From Paractinoplanes ovalisporus (lineage in GTDB: Bacteria; Actinomycetota; Actinomycetes; Mycobacteriales; Micromonosporaceae), in assembly GCF_016834655.1 (NCBI RefSeq), contig NZ_JAENHP010000005.1, positions 1-64,000 of the forward strand: 64,000 nucleotides of DNA. Reading direction: 5' to 3'. Every line of letters starts with the position of its first letter. Positions within the stretch are counted from its first letter, which is position 1. The notes beneath the pieces were generated by a model, which saw only the letters and a program-made list of their open reading frames with translations, did no database searches and was not told the DNA's origin. Below are positions 55,330-64,000 of the stretch, piece by piece. The position numbers were made by a program, and so were the translations under genes.

Positions 55330-56310
55330 GTGTCCCTCACCGAGCTCCGGCCGGCGTCGCATCGCCAAGCCCCGCCGCCGAAGAACGTCAAAACCAGGAG
55401 CTGGCTCTACCGGTTCGACAACAAGACCGTCCCGTACATCTTCATCTCGCCGTTCTTCATCCTGTTCGGGATCTTCGGCGTCTTCCCGCTGATCTTCAAC
55501 GGGGTCGTCGCGCTGCGGAACTGGCGGCTGGACGACCCGACCCTGACCGGCTGGGCCGGCTTCGCGAACTTCTCCCGGCTGCTGTCCGACGAGGACTTCT
55601 GGAACGCGCTGGGCAACACGTTCGGCATCTTCATCCTCTCCACCGTCCCGCAGCTGCTGATCGCTCTGATCATCGCGAACCTGCTCAACCGCAAGCTGCG
55701 GGGCAACACGTTCTGGCGGATCGGCATCCTGCTCCCGTACCTCACGCCGGTCGTCGCCTCGACCCTGGTCTTCGCGATCTTCTTCGCCCGCGACAACGGC
55801 ATGGCCAACTGGTTCCTGTCGCTGGTCGGCTTTGGCGAGGAGACCCCGCTGGACTGGCGGGCGCAGAAGTGGAGCGCCTGGATCGCCATCGCCACGATGG
55901 TCAACTGGAAGTGGATCGGCTACAACGCGCTGCTCTACCTCTCGGCGATGCAGGCGATCCCGAAAGACGTGTACGAAGCGGCGGCGGTCGACGGGGCCGG
56001 GCCGTGGCGGCAGTTGTGGCGGATCACCGTACCCATGATCCAACCGGTCGTGGTGTTCACCGTGATCCTGTCGACCATCGGGGGGCTGCAACTGTTCAAC
56101 GAGCCGATGATGTTCGACGAGAACCCGCAGTCGGCCAGCGGCGGCTCGGCCCACCAGTTCCAGACCATCGCCCAGCTGATCTACAAGGTCGGCTGGAAGG
56201 ACCTCGACCTCGGGTACGCGGCCGCCATGTCGTGGGCGCTGTTCCTGATCATTCTCATCGTCGCCGGCATCAACACCCTGCTCACCCGGCGCATCGGAGG
56301 TGACCGATGA
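55330..56310 (+). CDS. ABC sugar transporter permease (MalF type)
   Basis: The 326-residue inner-membrane protein has six predicted helices and the ATPase-docking EAA loop EAAAVDGAGPWRQLWRITVP near residue 218. The GTG at 55330 follows AGGAG. It pairs with the next permease, whose start overlaps its stop by four bases. No cognate ATPase gene is in the operon; a shared MsiK-type ATPase elsewhere, as known in actinobacteria, would energise it. Confidence 0.92.
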   Translation: MSLTELRPASHRQAPPPKNVKTRSWLYRFDNKTVPYIFISPFFILFGIFGVFPLIFNGVVALRNWRLDDPTLTGWAGFANFSRLLSDEDFWNALGNTFGIFILSTVPQLLIALIIANLLNRKLRGNTFWRIGILLPYLTPVVASTLVFAIFFARDNGMANWFLSLVGFGEETPLDWRAQKWSAWIAIATMVNWKWIGYNALLYLSAMQAIPKDVYEAAAVDGAGPWRQLWRITVPMIQPVVVFTVILSTIGGLQLFNEPMMFDENPQSASGGSAHQFQTIAQLIYKVGWKDLDLGYAAAMSWALFLIILIVAGINTLLTRRIGGDR

Positions 56311-57164
56311 CCAGGACGTACGTCAATCGCGCGCCGCAGGACACCCGGGGGAGCTGGCTCACGTACGTCAGCCTCGGGGTCGTCCTGCTGTTCTCGGCCT
56401 TCCCGGTCTACTGGATGTTCGTCATCTCGACGAGCACCGACGAGGCCGTGGCCCAGATCCCGCCGTCGGTCATCCCGGGCGCGGAGTTCCTCACCAACGC
56501 CAGCGAGGTCTTCACGCTCAACGAGGTCTTCTTCGCGGCCTCACTGATCAACAGCGTCCTGGTGTCGGCCGTCATCACCCTCTCCACGCTGTTCTTCTGC
56601 TCGCTGGCCGGCTTCGCGTTCGCCAAACTGCGGTTCCGGGGCCGCAACGCGCTGCTGGTGGTGGTCGTGCTGACCCTGACCGTGCCGAGCCAGCTCGGCA
56701 TCGTCGCGCTCTACATCGTGATGGGCAAGCTGGGCTGGAACGGCACCCTGCTCGCGGTCATCGCCCCCGGCCTGGTCAGCGCGTTCGGTGTCTTCTACAT
56801 GCGGCAGTTCATCGCTCACGCCGTACCGGATGAACTGGTGGAATCGGCCCGTATCGACGGCGCGCTGAACATGCGGGTCTACTGGAACATCGTGCTGCCG
56901 GCGATCCGGCCGGCGCTCGCCGTGCTGGGCCTGCTCACTTTTGTCATGGCCTGGAACGACTTCCAGTGGCCGCTGATCCAGCTCAACGGCACCGACTTCC
57001 CGACCTCGATGGTCGCCCTGTCCGACCTGGCCAGCGGCAACTACGTGATCTACCGGCGGGTGCTGGCGGGTGCGTTCATCGCCACAGTTCCGCTGATCGT
57101 CCTGCTGTTGATCGGCGGACGGCAGATCGTCCGGGGGATCATGGAAGGCGCCGTCAAGTCCTGA
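56307..57164 (+). CDS. ABC sugar transporter permease (MalG type)
   Basis: The 285-residue protein has six predicted membrane helices with the EAA-like loop ESARIDGALNMRVYWNIVLP near 178. The ATG follows GGAGGTGACC and overlaps the previous stop. It forms the translocation channel with the MalF-type permease. Confidence 0.92.
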   Translation: MTRTYVNRAPQDTRGSWLTYVSLGVVLLFSAFPVYWMFVISTSTDEAVAQIPPSVIPGAEFLTNASEVFTLNEVFFAASLINSVLVSAVITLSTLFFCSLAGFAFAKLRFRGRNALLVVVVLTLTVPSQLGIVALYIVMGKLGWNGTLLAVIAPGLVSAFGVFYMRQFIAHAVPDELVESARIDGALNMRVYWNIVLPAIRPALAVLGLLTFVMAWNDFQWPLIQLNGTDFPTSMVALSDLASGNYVIYRRVLAGAFIATVPLIVLLLIGGRQIVRGIMEGAVKS

Positions 57165-57196
57165 CCGCCCGCCCGGGCCCGCGCAGAAGGAGAACC

Positions 57197-59641
57197 GTGA
57201 CCTCGTACCGACCCCTGCACGAAGGCTGGACCCTCACCGGAGGCGACATTTCCGGTGTTCCGGCCACCGTGCCCGGATGCGTGCACACCGACCTGCTGCG
57301 GGCCGGGCGGATCGACGATCCGTACCTGGACGCCAACGAGACGAAACTGGCCTGGATCGGGCGCACCGACTGGGAGTACACGACGTCGTTCGTGGCCACC
57401 CCCGGCGGTCGTACGGACCTGGTCTGCGCCGGCCTCGACACGGTGGCGGCGATCGAACTGAACGGGTCGGTCGTCGGCGCGACGGCCAACATGCACCGCG
57501 GCTACCGCTTCGACGTCAGCCCCCTGCTGCGCGACGGCGACAACGAGATCAAAGTCAAGTTCAGCAGTGCCTACGCGTACGCCGAGGGGCAGCGCGACCG
57601 GCTGGGGGCCCGTCCCAACGCGTACGAGGAACCTTTCAACTTCATCCGCAAGCAGGCCTGCAACTTCGGGTGGGACTGGGGGCCGACGCTGGTCACGGCG
57701 GGCATCTGGCAGCCGATCGGGCTCGAGACGTGGCGGACCGCCCGCCTGGCCGAGGTGCGCCCGCAGGTGACCGTGGCCGGCGGCGTGGGCCGGGTCGAGC
57801 TGCGCGTGCGCCTCGACCGGCTCGAGGACACCCCGGTCAAGATCACGGCGACCATCGGCGGCCGCACGGCCCAGGCCACGGTCGACGGCATCGAGGCCCT
57901 GCTGATCCTCACCGTCGACGACCCCGACCTGTGGTGGCCGCGCGGCTACGGTTCTCCTTCCCTGTACGACCTCGACGTCGTGCTGTCGGATGCGTCGGGG
58001 GAGCGGCTGGACGGCTGGTCGCGTCGCATCGGCTTCCGGGATGTGCGGGTCGACACGACCGACGGCGGGTTCACCGTCGTGATCAATGACGTGCCGGTGT
58101 TCGTCCGGGGAGTCAACTGGATCCCGGACGACGTGTTCGCCGACCGCATCACGCGGGACCGGCTCGCCACCCGCTTCCGGCAGGCGGCCGACGCAGGAGT
58201 CAACTACCTGCGGATCTGGGGCGGCGGCCGGTACGAGTCGGAGGACTTCTACGAGCTCGCCGACGAGATGGGATTCCTGGTCGGGCAGGACTTCCTGTTC
58301 GCCTGCGCCGCCTACCCCGAGGAGGAGCCGTTCCGCTCCGAGATCGAGGCCGAGGCCCGCGAGAACGTCGTCCGGCTGGCGTCGCACCCCAGCCTGATCA
58401 TGTGGACCGGCAACAACGAGAACCTGTGGGGCCACGAGGACTGGGACTGGAAGCCCGCCCTGAACGGCCGCACGTGGGGCGCCGGCTTCTACTACGAGCT
58501 GCTGCCCCGCGTCGTCGGCGAGCTCGACCCGTCCCGGTTCTACTGGCCGGGCAGCCCGTACTCGGGGAGCCCCGACCGCTATCCGAACGACCCCGCCTTC
58601 GGCACCACGCACATCTGGGACGTCTGGAACACCGACGACTACACCAAGTACGGCGCCTACCGCCCGCGCTTCGTCGCCGAGTTCGGCTTTCAAGCCCCGC
58701 CGACCTTCTCGACACTGCGACGCTCCATCTCGGACACCGAGCTGGCCCCTGACTCGCCCGGCATGGCCCACCACCAGAAGGCCGTCGGCGGCGACCAGAA
58801 GCTCGAACGCGGCCTGGCCAACCACCTCCCGGCCCCGCGGGACTTCGACGACTGGCACTTCCTGACCCAGCTCAACCAGGCCCGCGCGCTGGCCTTCGGC
58901 ATCGAGCACTTCCGGTCGCTGAGCCCGTTGTGCGCGGGCACGATCATGTGGCAGCTCAACGACTGCTGGCCGGTCACGTCGTGGGCGGCGGTCGACGGCG
59001 ACGGCCGTAAGAAGCCGCTCTGGTACGCGATGCGCGACGCTTACGCGGACCGACTGCTCACGTTCCAGCCCCGTACGGGAAAGCCTCTGACCACCGGAGG
59101 CCCGCTCACCGACATCGAGCCCGGCTCGGTCGTCACGCCCGACGGAGCCCCCGCCCTGGTCGCGGTCAACGACGGGCGCGCCTCCTGGGCTCTGGAAACC
59201 ACCGTGACCCGCCGCAACCTCGCCGGCGAGGTGCTGGCCTCGGTCGCCCTGACCGCGACCGTCGAACCGGGCCGGGCCGTCACCCTGACCCTGCCGGACG
59301 ACGTCGCCACGCCCGCCGATCCGCGCACCGAACTGCTGGTCACCGACACCGGCACCACGTGGTTCTGGGTGTCCGACAAGGACATCGAGTGGCCCGCGGC
59401 CGACTTCACCGCCACCGTCGACGGCACCTCCGTGACTGTGCATGCCACGACGATCCTGCGGTCTCTGACCCTGTTCCCCGACCGCTTGTCGCCGGAGGCC
59501 GAAACCGACCGCGCCGCAGTGACCGTCCTGCCCGGCGAATCCGTCACGTTCACCATCCACTCACCCGAACCCCTCGACCCGAAGGCCCTGACCAGTCACC
59601 CGGTGCTCCGATGCGTGAACGATATGAAGTCGCCGGGTTGA
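57197..59641 (+). CDS. beta-mannosidase (glycoside hydrolase family 2)
   Basis: The enzyme removes terminal beta-mannose units, probably from imported manno-oligosaccharides. The 814-residue protein has the GH2 sandwich domains, the barrel with the acid/base Glu in TGNNENLWG (near 409) and the nucleophile Glu in FVAEFGFQAPP (near 495), and the mannosidase-type YLRIWGGGRYESEDFYELAD and GTIMWQLNDCWPVTSWA. No signal peptide is present, so it acts in the cytoplasm. The GTG at 57197 is supported by AAGGAG. Its place at the end of the transport operon under LacI-type control explains its role. Confidence 0.93.
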   Translation: MTSYRPLHEGWTLTGGDISGVPATVPGCVHTDLLRAGRIDDPYLDANETKLAWIGRTDWEYTTSFVATPGGRTDLVCAGLDTVAAIELNGSVVGATANMHRGYRFDVSPLLRDGDNEIKVKFSSAYAYAEGQRDRLGARPNAYEEPFNFIRKQACNFGWDWGPTLVTAGIWQPIGLETWRTARLAEVRPQVTVAGGVGRVELRVRLDRLEDTPVKITATIGGRTAQATVDGIEALLILTVDDPDLWWPRGYGSPSLYDLDVVLSDASGERLDGWSRRIGFRDVRVDTTDGGFTVVINDVPVFVRGVNWIPDDVFADRITRDRLATRFRQAADAGVNYLRIWGGGRYESEDFYELADEMGFLVGQDFLFACAAYPEEEPFRSEIEAEARENVVRLASHPSLIMWTGNNENLWGHEDWDWKPALNGRTWGAGFYYELLPRVVGELDPSRFYWPGSPYSGSPDRYPNDPAFGTTHIWDVWNTDDYTKYGAYRPRFVAEFGFQAPPTFSTLRRSISDTELAPDSPGMAHHQKAVGGDQKLERGLANHLPAPRDFDDWHFLTQLNQARALAFGIEHFRSLSPLCAGTIMWQLNDCWPVTSWAAVDGDGRKKPLWYAMRDAYADRLLTFQPRTGKPLTTGGPLTDIEPGSVVTPDGAPALVAVNDGRASWALETTVTRRNLAGEVLASVALTATVEPGRAVTLTLPDDVATPADPRTELLVTDTGTTWFWVSDKDIEWPAADFTATVDGTSVTVHATTILRSLTLFPDRLSPEAETDRAAVTVLPGESVTFTIHSPEPLDPKALTSHPVLRCVNDMKSPG

Positions 59642-59653
59642 TCGCTTGGGGCC

Positions 59654-59679
59654 TGTGGACAGCGCGGAATTGTGGATAA
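59654..59679 (+). promoter_or_regulatory. paired DnaA-box element, copy D
   Basis: TGTGGACAG (59654-59662) and TGTGGATAA (59671-59679), starts 17 bp apart, lie 12 nt after the beta-mannosidase stop in the convergent spacer. The sequence is preceded by GGCC. Confidence 0.66.
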
Positions 59680-59721
59680 CCCGTCCCGCCCACCCGGATC
59701 CACTAGGATTTTCAGTAGGGT

Positions 59722-59750
59722 GGCCACCCCGGGTGGGTGGGGCCTTTATT
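59722..59750 (+). terminator. possible terminator after beta-mannosidase
   Basis: GGCCACCC pairs with GGGTGGGGCC (two-base bulge) and is followed by TTTATT, one of the few T-rich tails in the window. It lies between convergent genes. Confidence 0.5.
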
Positions 59751-59772
59751 CCGCGAGATCAACTTCAGGTCC

Positions 59773-62271
59773 TCAGTGGAGGGCGGTGATCGTGGCCGGC
59801 GTGCCCAGGGTGATGTCGTGGTCGGCGTGGTCGCCGGTCAGTTCGACCCGCGTCGCCACCGGGGCGTGGCCGCTGGCCGCCACCGTGTAGACGCCCGGCG
59901 GCAGGTCGCGCAGCTCGTAGCGGCCCTCGTGATCGGTCGTGGCCGCGCCCGCGACCCGGCCGAAACGGTCCACCGCCACCACCGACGCCTCCGGGATCGG
60001 GTGGCCCGAACCGGCTGCCCGGACGTTGCCGGTGAGCACGCCGCCGACGGCCAGGGCCAGGTCGACCGGGCCGGGCTCGTTGGGTGAGACCGTCCGCGAC
60101 GCGGGCCGGGCGTGCGCGGCCGTCGCCGTCAGCGTGTACTCCGGGCCGTCCAGGCCGGGCAGCTGGTAGCGGCCGTCCGGCCCGGCCGTCGTCGTGGCCA
60201 CGACCTCGCCCTGCGGGTTGGTCAGGGTCAGCGTGGCGCCGGGCAGGCCGCGGCCCGCCCGGTCGGTGACCCGGCCGGTCACCTGGCCGGCGCCCGCCAG
60301 CGACAGCACACGCCTTATCTCACCGGCGGCTACATTGATCACGGCGGCCGCCGGCTGGTGCCGGTCGGCCGCGCAGATCAGCAGGAACGAGCCGCCGGAG
60401 TGCAGCACCATCCGGTACGTGCCGTCCTCGCCGGTCACCGCGCGGGCCAGCTGCTGACCGCCGAAGTCGGTGATCGTCAGCGTGGCCCCGGGCAGCGGCA
60501 GTCCGCCCGGTCCGTCGATCCGGCCGCGCACCACCGCATCACCCGGGCCGGTGGGCTCGTCGGGCGCGGAGTACGCGGCCGGGGCGGCGGGGTCGTCGGT
60601 CAGCTGGGCAGTTTCCATGTCGGGCGTCCGTTCGTCGAAGAGCCGGGCCAGGTCGGCGTCGAGGTCATCCAGGTCGGTGCGGGCAAGTGCGTGTTCCGGA
60701 GGGGTCGAGGCCGAGGCCGCCGCCCCTCGCAACGGCACGTGCGGGAGGAACAGGAAGAGCACAAAGGCAACGAGCAGGATGGCAGCGGCGATGAGGAAGA
60801 TGCCGTCCACCGCGTCCGAGAAGCCCGCCTTGAACGGATGTGCCAGGGCCGGGGTCACCCGCTCGAGGAACGAGGTGTCGTCCAGGGCGGATCCCTCGCC
60901 GCGGACCACCCCCATGAGGGCGGGCTCGGCGGCGGCCGCGCGCTGGGCGGTGGTGTCCGCCCGGAACGCGGCGGCGATCCTATCGCCCGCGGTGGCGAAC
61001 AGGATGGACAGGAAGACGGCGGTTCCGGCGGTCGCGCCCATCTGCCGGAAGAACGTCGACGACGCGGTGGCCACGCCGATCTCGGACGGCGGCATGGCGT
61101 TCTGCACGGCCAGCGTGACCGGCTGCAGCACGAAGCCCAGCCCCAGCCCGAAGACTCCCATGTGGATGCCGGTGTGCCAGAACGGCGTGCCGACGCCCAC
61201 GGTGTGCAGCAGCGCCAACCCGGCGATCATCAGCGCCGCGCCGGTCGCCGGGAAGACACGATATTTTCCCGTACGGGAAATGGTCTGTCCCGAGACGAGC
61301 GAACCGATCATGATGCCCGCCGTCATCGGCAGCAGCTGCAGCCCCGACTCGGTCGGCGTCGCGCCCCGCACGATCTGCAGGTAGAGCGGCAGCAGGGCCA
61401 GCCCGCCGAACATCCCCATGCCGGTCACGAACCCGCCGCCCGCGGTCAGCGCGAACGTGCGGTTCCGGAAGAAGCGCAACGGGATCAGCGCCGCCGCCCC
61501 CATCCGCGTCTCGGCGATCAGGAAGAGCACCAGCCCGGCGCCGCCGACCAGATAACAGACGACCGACCGGCCGGAACCCCATCCCCACGTACGCCCCTGC
61601 TCGGCCACGGTCAGCAACGGAACCAGGCACACGCAGATGGTCAGCGCGCCCCACCAGTCGATCCGATGCTCACGCCGGGTGTGCTGGATCCGCAGCACCC
61701 GAGCCACGACGACCAGCGCGACCGCGCCGATCGGCACGTTGACCAGGAACACCCAGCGCCAGCCGGCGATCCCCAGCAGCTCGTCGGTGCCGGCCAGGAA
61801 CCCGCCGATCACCGGCCCGAGCACGCTCGCCGAACCGAACACGGCCAGGAAGAATCCCTGGTAGCGGGCCTGTTCGCGGGGCGGCACGAGATCGCCGACG
61901 ATGGCCAGGGCCAGCGAGAACAGGCCGCCCGCCCCGAGCCCCTGAACCGCGCGGAAGGCGGCCAGCTGATACATCGACCCGGCGAACGCGCAGGCCGCCG
62001 ACCCGACGACGAAGATCGTGATGGCGGCCAGGAAGAACCGCTTGCGACCGTAGATGTCGGACAGCTTGCCGTAGAGCGGCGTCGAGATGGTCGCGGTGAT
62101 CAGGTAGGCCGTGGTCACCCAGGCCTGCACGCTCAGGCCCTGCAGGTCGTCACCGATCGTGCGGATGGCCGCGGTGACGATGGTCTGGTCGAGCGCGGCC
62201 AGGAACATGCCGAGCATGAGCCCGGCCAGCACCTCGAGGGTCTGCCGATGGCTTCGCGCGTCGGTGCTCAC
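59773..62271 (-). CDS. DHA2-type MFS transporter fused to carboxypeptidase-regulatory-like domains
   Basis: Residues 1 to about 525 form a 14-helix drug:proton antiporter (EmrB/QacA group) with MFLAALDQTIVTAAIRTIG, GKLSDIYGRKRFFLA and GFFLAVFGSASVLGPVIGGF. After a linker (about 525-585) there are three beta-sandwich repeats of the carboxypeptidase-regulatory type: GRIDGPGGLPLPGATLTITD, GRVTDRAGRGLPGATLTLTN and a third starting near TGNVRAAGSGHPIPEASVVA. Each ends in a DGTYRM/DGRYQL/EGRYEL motif. The total of 832 residues is about 300 more than usual. The GTG start at 62271 lacks a strong ribosome site. The substrate and the side of the membrane on which the tail lies are unknown. Confidence 0.86.
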   Translation of the reverse strand: MSTDARSHRQTLEVLAGLMLGMFLAALDQTIVTAAIRTIGDDLQGLSVQAWVTTAYLITATISTPLYGKLSDIYGRKRFFLAAITIFVVGSAACAFAGSMYQLAAFRAVQGLGAGGLFSLALAIVGDLVPPREQARYQGFFLAVFGSASVLGPVIGGFLAGTDELLGIAGWRWVFLVNVPIGAVALVVVARVLRIQHTRREHRIDWWGALTICVCLVPLLTVAEQGRTWGWGSGRSVVCYLVGGAGLVLFLIAETRMGAAALIPLRFFRNRTFALTAGGGFVTGMGMFGGLALLPLYLQIVRGATPTESGLQLLPMTAGIMIGSLVSGQTISRTGKYRVFPATGAALMIAGLALLHTVGVGTPFWHTGIHMGVFGLGLGFVLQPVTLAVQNAMPPSEIGVATASSTFFRQMGATAGTAVFLSILFATAGDRIAAAFRADTTAQRAAAAEPALMGVVRGEGSALDDTSFLERVTPALAHPFKAGFSDAVDGIFLIAAAILLVAFVLFLFLPHVPLRGAAASASTPPEHALARTDLDDLDADLARLFDERTPDMETAQLTDDPAAPAAYSAPDEPTGPGDAVVRGRIDGPGGLPLPGATLTITDFGGQQLARAVTGEDGTYRMVLHSGGSFLLICAADRHQPAAAVINVAAGEIRRVLSLAGAGQVTGRVTDRAGRGLPGATLTLTNPQGEVVATTTAGPDGRYQLPGLDGPEYTLTATAAHARPASRTVSPNEPGPVDLALAVGGVLTGNVRAAGSGHPIPEASVVAVDRFGRVAGAATTDHEGRYELRDLPPGVYTVAASGHAPVATRVELTGDHADHDITLGTPATITALH

Positions 62272-62367
62272 GCATCGACCAACGATGCGGCCTCACCGGA
62301 AGTTGCCCTTTGGGAAAGATCAATTTGCCGGGCTCCTCCCCTTTTCAGCCCGACCGGCTTGATCGGT

Positions 62368-63123
62368 TCAAGACCCGTTGTCGTCGCGCCGCTTGCCCAT
62401 CGCCTTGCCTTCGATCCAGTAGGCCTGGGTGTACGTGTTCTCCTTGGTCGCGCCCGCACGCCCCCGGGCCACCGCTCGCACCGCCTTGAGTGAGCCCGAC
62501 TCGCCCGCCGCCCAGAACTGCCAGCCCGGCCGGATCCGCTCACTGACCGCCTTGACCAGCGAATCGGTGCCCTGCCGGGGAACCCGGTGCACGGTCAGTC
62601 CCGGACGGCCGACCAGCGGGATCTGCTCGTCCTCGGCGTGCGCCTGCTCCAGCACGAGTTCCACGTCGACGCCGGCCGGCAGTGTGCGCAGAATGCCGTT
62701 GACCGCCGGAACCGAGGCGGCGTCGGCCACGAGCATCACCCCGCTCACCTCGTCGGCCAGCTTGAACGGCTGCGACCCGAGCGACACGACGGCCACCTGG
62801 CTCCCCGGCTCGACCTTGGTCGCCCACAGCGAGGCTGGTCCCGCCGGCTCGTGCAGCACGAAGTCGACCTCGATGGTGCCGGCCGTTTCATCGGCCTCGG
62901 CGATCGTGTAGGCGCGCTGGTATTCCCGCTTGCCGCCGTCCGGGTCAGGGATCCAGAACCGCAGCCAGGCCGCCGGCTCGGGCCGCACCTTAGAGAACAG
63001 CGTCGGCGCTTCGAAGCTCAGCCGGACGAAGTGGGGCGCGATCTCGCGTCGCCCGGTGACGGTCAGCACGTGGTCGCGCCCACCGAGAACCTTGATGACC
63101 GCGCCTTCCCAGCCACGCGCCAT
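62368..63123 (-). CDS. siderophore-interacting protein (FAD-dependent ferric reductase)
   Basis: The 251-residue protein reduces ferric siderophores in the cytoplasm to release iron. It has a ferredoxin-reductase-like FAD domain with REYQRAYTIAEAD, the FAD-binding R-x-Y-T motif, and a nucleotide-binding C-domain with VMLVADAASVPAVNGIL and FWAAGESGSLKAVR. The ATG at 63123 is preceded by AGGAGG. An IdeR/DmdR-type iron box lies about 24 nt upstream, so expression should rise when iron is scarce. Confidence 0.92.
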   Translation of the reverse strand: MARGWEGAVIKVLGGRDHVLTVTGRREIAPHFVRLSFEAPTLFSKVRPEPAAWLRFWIPDPDGGKREYQRAYTIAEADETAGTIEVDFVLHEPAGPASLWATKVEPGSQVAVVSLGSQPFKLADEVSGVMLVADAASVPAVNGILRTLPAGVDVELVLEQAHAEDEQIPLVGRPGLTVHRVPRQGTDSLVKAVSERIRPGWQFWAAGESGSLKAVRAVARGRAGATKENTYTQAYWIEGKAMGKRRDDNGS

Positions 63124-63146
63124 GAGGACCTCCTGTTGCCGTGTGG

Positions 63147-63165
63147 AGAGGTAAGGCTAACCTAA
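63147..63165 (-). promoter_or_regulatory. iron box (IdeR/DmdR1 type)
   Basis: On the minus strand TTAGGTTAGCCTTACCTCT closely matches the consensus TTAGGTTAGGCTAACCTAA (15 of 19 positions). It lies just before the siderophore-interacting protein gene. Confidence 0.78.
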
Positions 63166-63262
63166 CTCCCGACAACATCAAGTCCTCCTGCCCTACCCCT
63201 CCCGCCCAGGGGGTCCACCCTCATCCAGCGTGGCAAATCCGGGCCCGCAGCGTGGGGCGGCC

Positions 63263-63288
63263 TGTGGACAACGCGGGATTGTGGATAA
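63263..63288 (+). promoter_or_regulatory. paired DnaA-box element, copy E
   Basis: TGTGGACAA (63263-63271) and TGTGGATAA (63280-63288), starts 17 bp apart, preceded by GGCC. This is the cleanest copy of the element and lies in the 288-bp spacer between the siderophore gene and ilvD, which otherwise holds only the iron box and the ilvD hairpin. Confidence 0.72.
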
Positions 63289-63368
63289 CCGAATCGGCGG
63301 CCCGGCGAGGCGTACCGTCGGCGCACCGGGAGGAGGTGGGACGTGAAAGCACGGACGTCGAACGACAG

Positions 63369-63397
63369 CGGCCACGCACCCCTCGGGTGCGTGGCCG
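63369..63397 (-). terminator. hairpin terminator after ilvD
   Basis: CGGCCACGCACCC pairs perfectly with GGGTGCGTGGCCG (13 bp) around a CTC loop, 14 nt beyond the ilvD stop. Confidence 0.85.
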
Positions 63398-63411
63398 CGG
63401 CAGACAACGAT

Positions 63412-64000
63412 CTACTCAGGGACCTTGCGGTAGGCGCCGTCGCTGGCGCTGGTGGCCATCGACGCGTAGGCCCGCAGCGCCGCCGAGACCGGGCGCTGCC
63501 GGTCGGCCGGGCTGTAAGGCTTCGGGCGCCGCTCCTCCTCGTGTCGACGCTGCGCCAGGGCCTCGTCGTCGACGTGCAGGGTGATGGACCGGCCGGGGAT
63601 GTCGATGCTGATCTCGTCACCGGTCTCGACCAGGGCGATCAGGCCCCCCGCGGCCGCCTCGGGGGAGACGTGGCCGATGGACAGGCCGCTCGTGCCGCCC
63701 GAGAAGCGGCCGTCGGTGATCAGCGCGCACGCCTTGCCCAGGCCGCGGCCCTTGAGGAACGACGTGGGGTAGAGCATCTCCTGCATGCCGGGGCCGCCGC
63801 GCGGGCCCTCGTAGCGGATGATCACGACGTCGCCCTCGACGACCTCCTTGCCGAGGATGCCGTCGACCGCCGCGTCCTGCGACTCGTAGACGCGGGCGGG
63901 GCCGGTGAACTTCCACAGCGACTCGTCGACGCCGGCCGTCTTCACGACGCAGCCGTCGGGGGCCAGGTTGCCGAAGAGGATGGCCAGGCCGCCGTCGACC
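63412..64000 (-). CDS. ilvD: dihydroxy-acid dehydratase, C-terminal part (runs off window)
   Basis: IlvD dehydrates 2,3-dihydroxy acids in valine, leucine and isoleucine synthesis. The visible 195 residues contain the IlvD C-terminal landmarks LAILFGNLAPDGCVVKTAGV, VIIRYEGPRGGPGMQEML, ALITDGRFSGGTSGLSIGHV and GDEISIDIPGRSI. The start codon and the Fe-S cluster cysteines of the N-terminal half lie beyond position 64000. A 13-bp hairpin follows the stop. Confidence 0.94.
   Translation of the reverse strand, partial: VDGGLAILFGNLAPDGCVVKTAGVDESLWKFTGPARVYESQDAAVDGILGKEVVEGDVVIIRYEGPRGGPGMQEMLYPTSFLKGRGLGKACALITDGRFSGGTSGLSIGHVSPEAAAGGLIALVETGDEISIDIPGRSITLHVDDEALAQRRHEEERRPKPYSPADRQRPVSAALRAYASMATSASDGAYRKVPE

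Overview
This is a GC-rich actinobacterial chromosome segment. Its gene content and local order point to the Micromonosporaceae, probably Actinoplanes or a close relative; that placement is inference from gene order and codon use, not a database match. No rRNA operon, intact tRNA, CRISPR array, biosynthetic cluster or intact insertion sequence is visible. The only clear decay zone is the first 0.9 kb, which holds a degenerate 68-bp tandem repeat array, the 5' stub of an IS110-type transposase and a tRNA-like remnant.

Layout. 0.9-6.3 kb: isobutyryl-CoA mutase large subunit (icmA), a YbbN-type thioredoxin/TPR protein, and an arginase-fold protein with a roughly 500-residue repetitive tail. 6.5-15.9 kb: a penicillin-binding lipoprotein divergent from the giant NAD-glutamate dehydrogenase, then a copper P-type ATPase behind a CsoR-type operator. 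16-31 kb: a TetR/DCC/membrane operon with paired palindromic operators, a NagZ-like GH3 enzyme divergent from a ROK regulator, an ABC ATPase, ribokinase, a split Aer-like receptor (PAS gene plus soluble chemoreceptor gene), enoyl-CoA hydratase, a membrane-anchored Hsp70-like ATPase, a ThDP enzyme and a cluster of small membrane proteins. 31-45 kb: the conserved actinobacterial block etfB-etfA, iscS-type desulfurase, mnmA, MetE-like protein, ligA and gatC-gatA-gatB, interrupted by a GGDEF-EAL gene. 45-52.6 kb: a membrane metallophosphoesterase, a PQQ-type sugar dehydrogenase lipoprotein, a PH-like membrane protein, an Asp-box protein overlapping a MoaD/ThiS-like protein, and a PAS-GGDEF-EAL protein. 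52.6-59.7 kb: a mannoside locus with a LacI regulator divergent from an ABC importer and a GH2 beta-mannosidase. 59.7-64 kb: an MFS exporter fused to carboxypeptidase-regulatory-like domains, a siderophore-interacting reductase behind an iron box, and the 3' part of ilvD.

Three themes go beyond routine annotation. First, five intergenic copies of a paired DnaA-box element occur at about 6.5, 18.0, 36.5, 59.7 and 63.3 kb. Each has two TGTGGAYAA-like 9-mers; four copies have exactly 17 bp and one has 18 bp between box starts. This looks like a dispersed replication or titration element. Second, several otherwise conserved proteins carry long in-frame low-complexity expansions: the arginase-fold tail, the LigA helix-hairpin-helix region and the GGDEF/EAL junction. 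Third, several genes have a TANNNT -10 hexamer 5-7 nt before the start codon and no Shine-Dalgarno sequence, which suggests leaderless transcripts.
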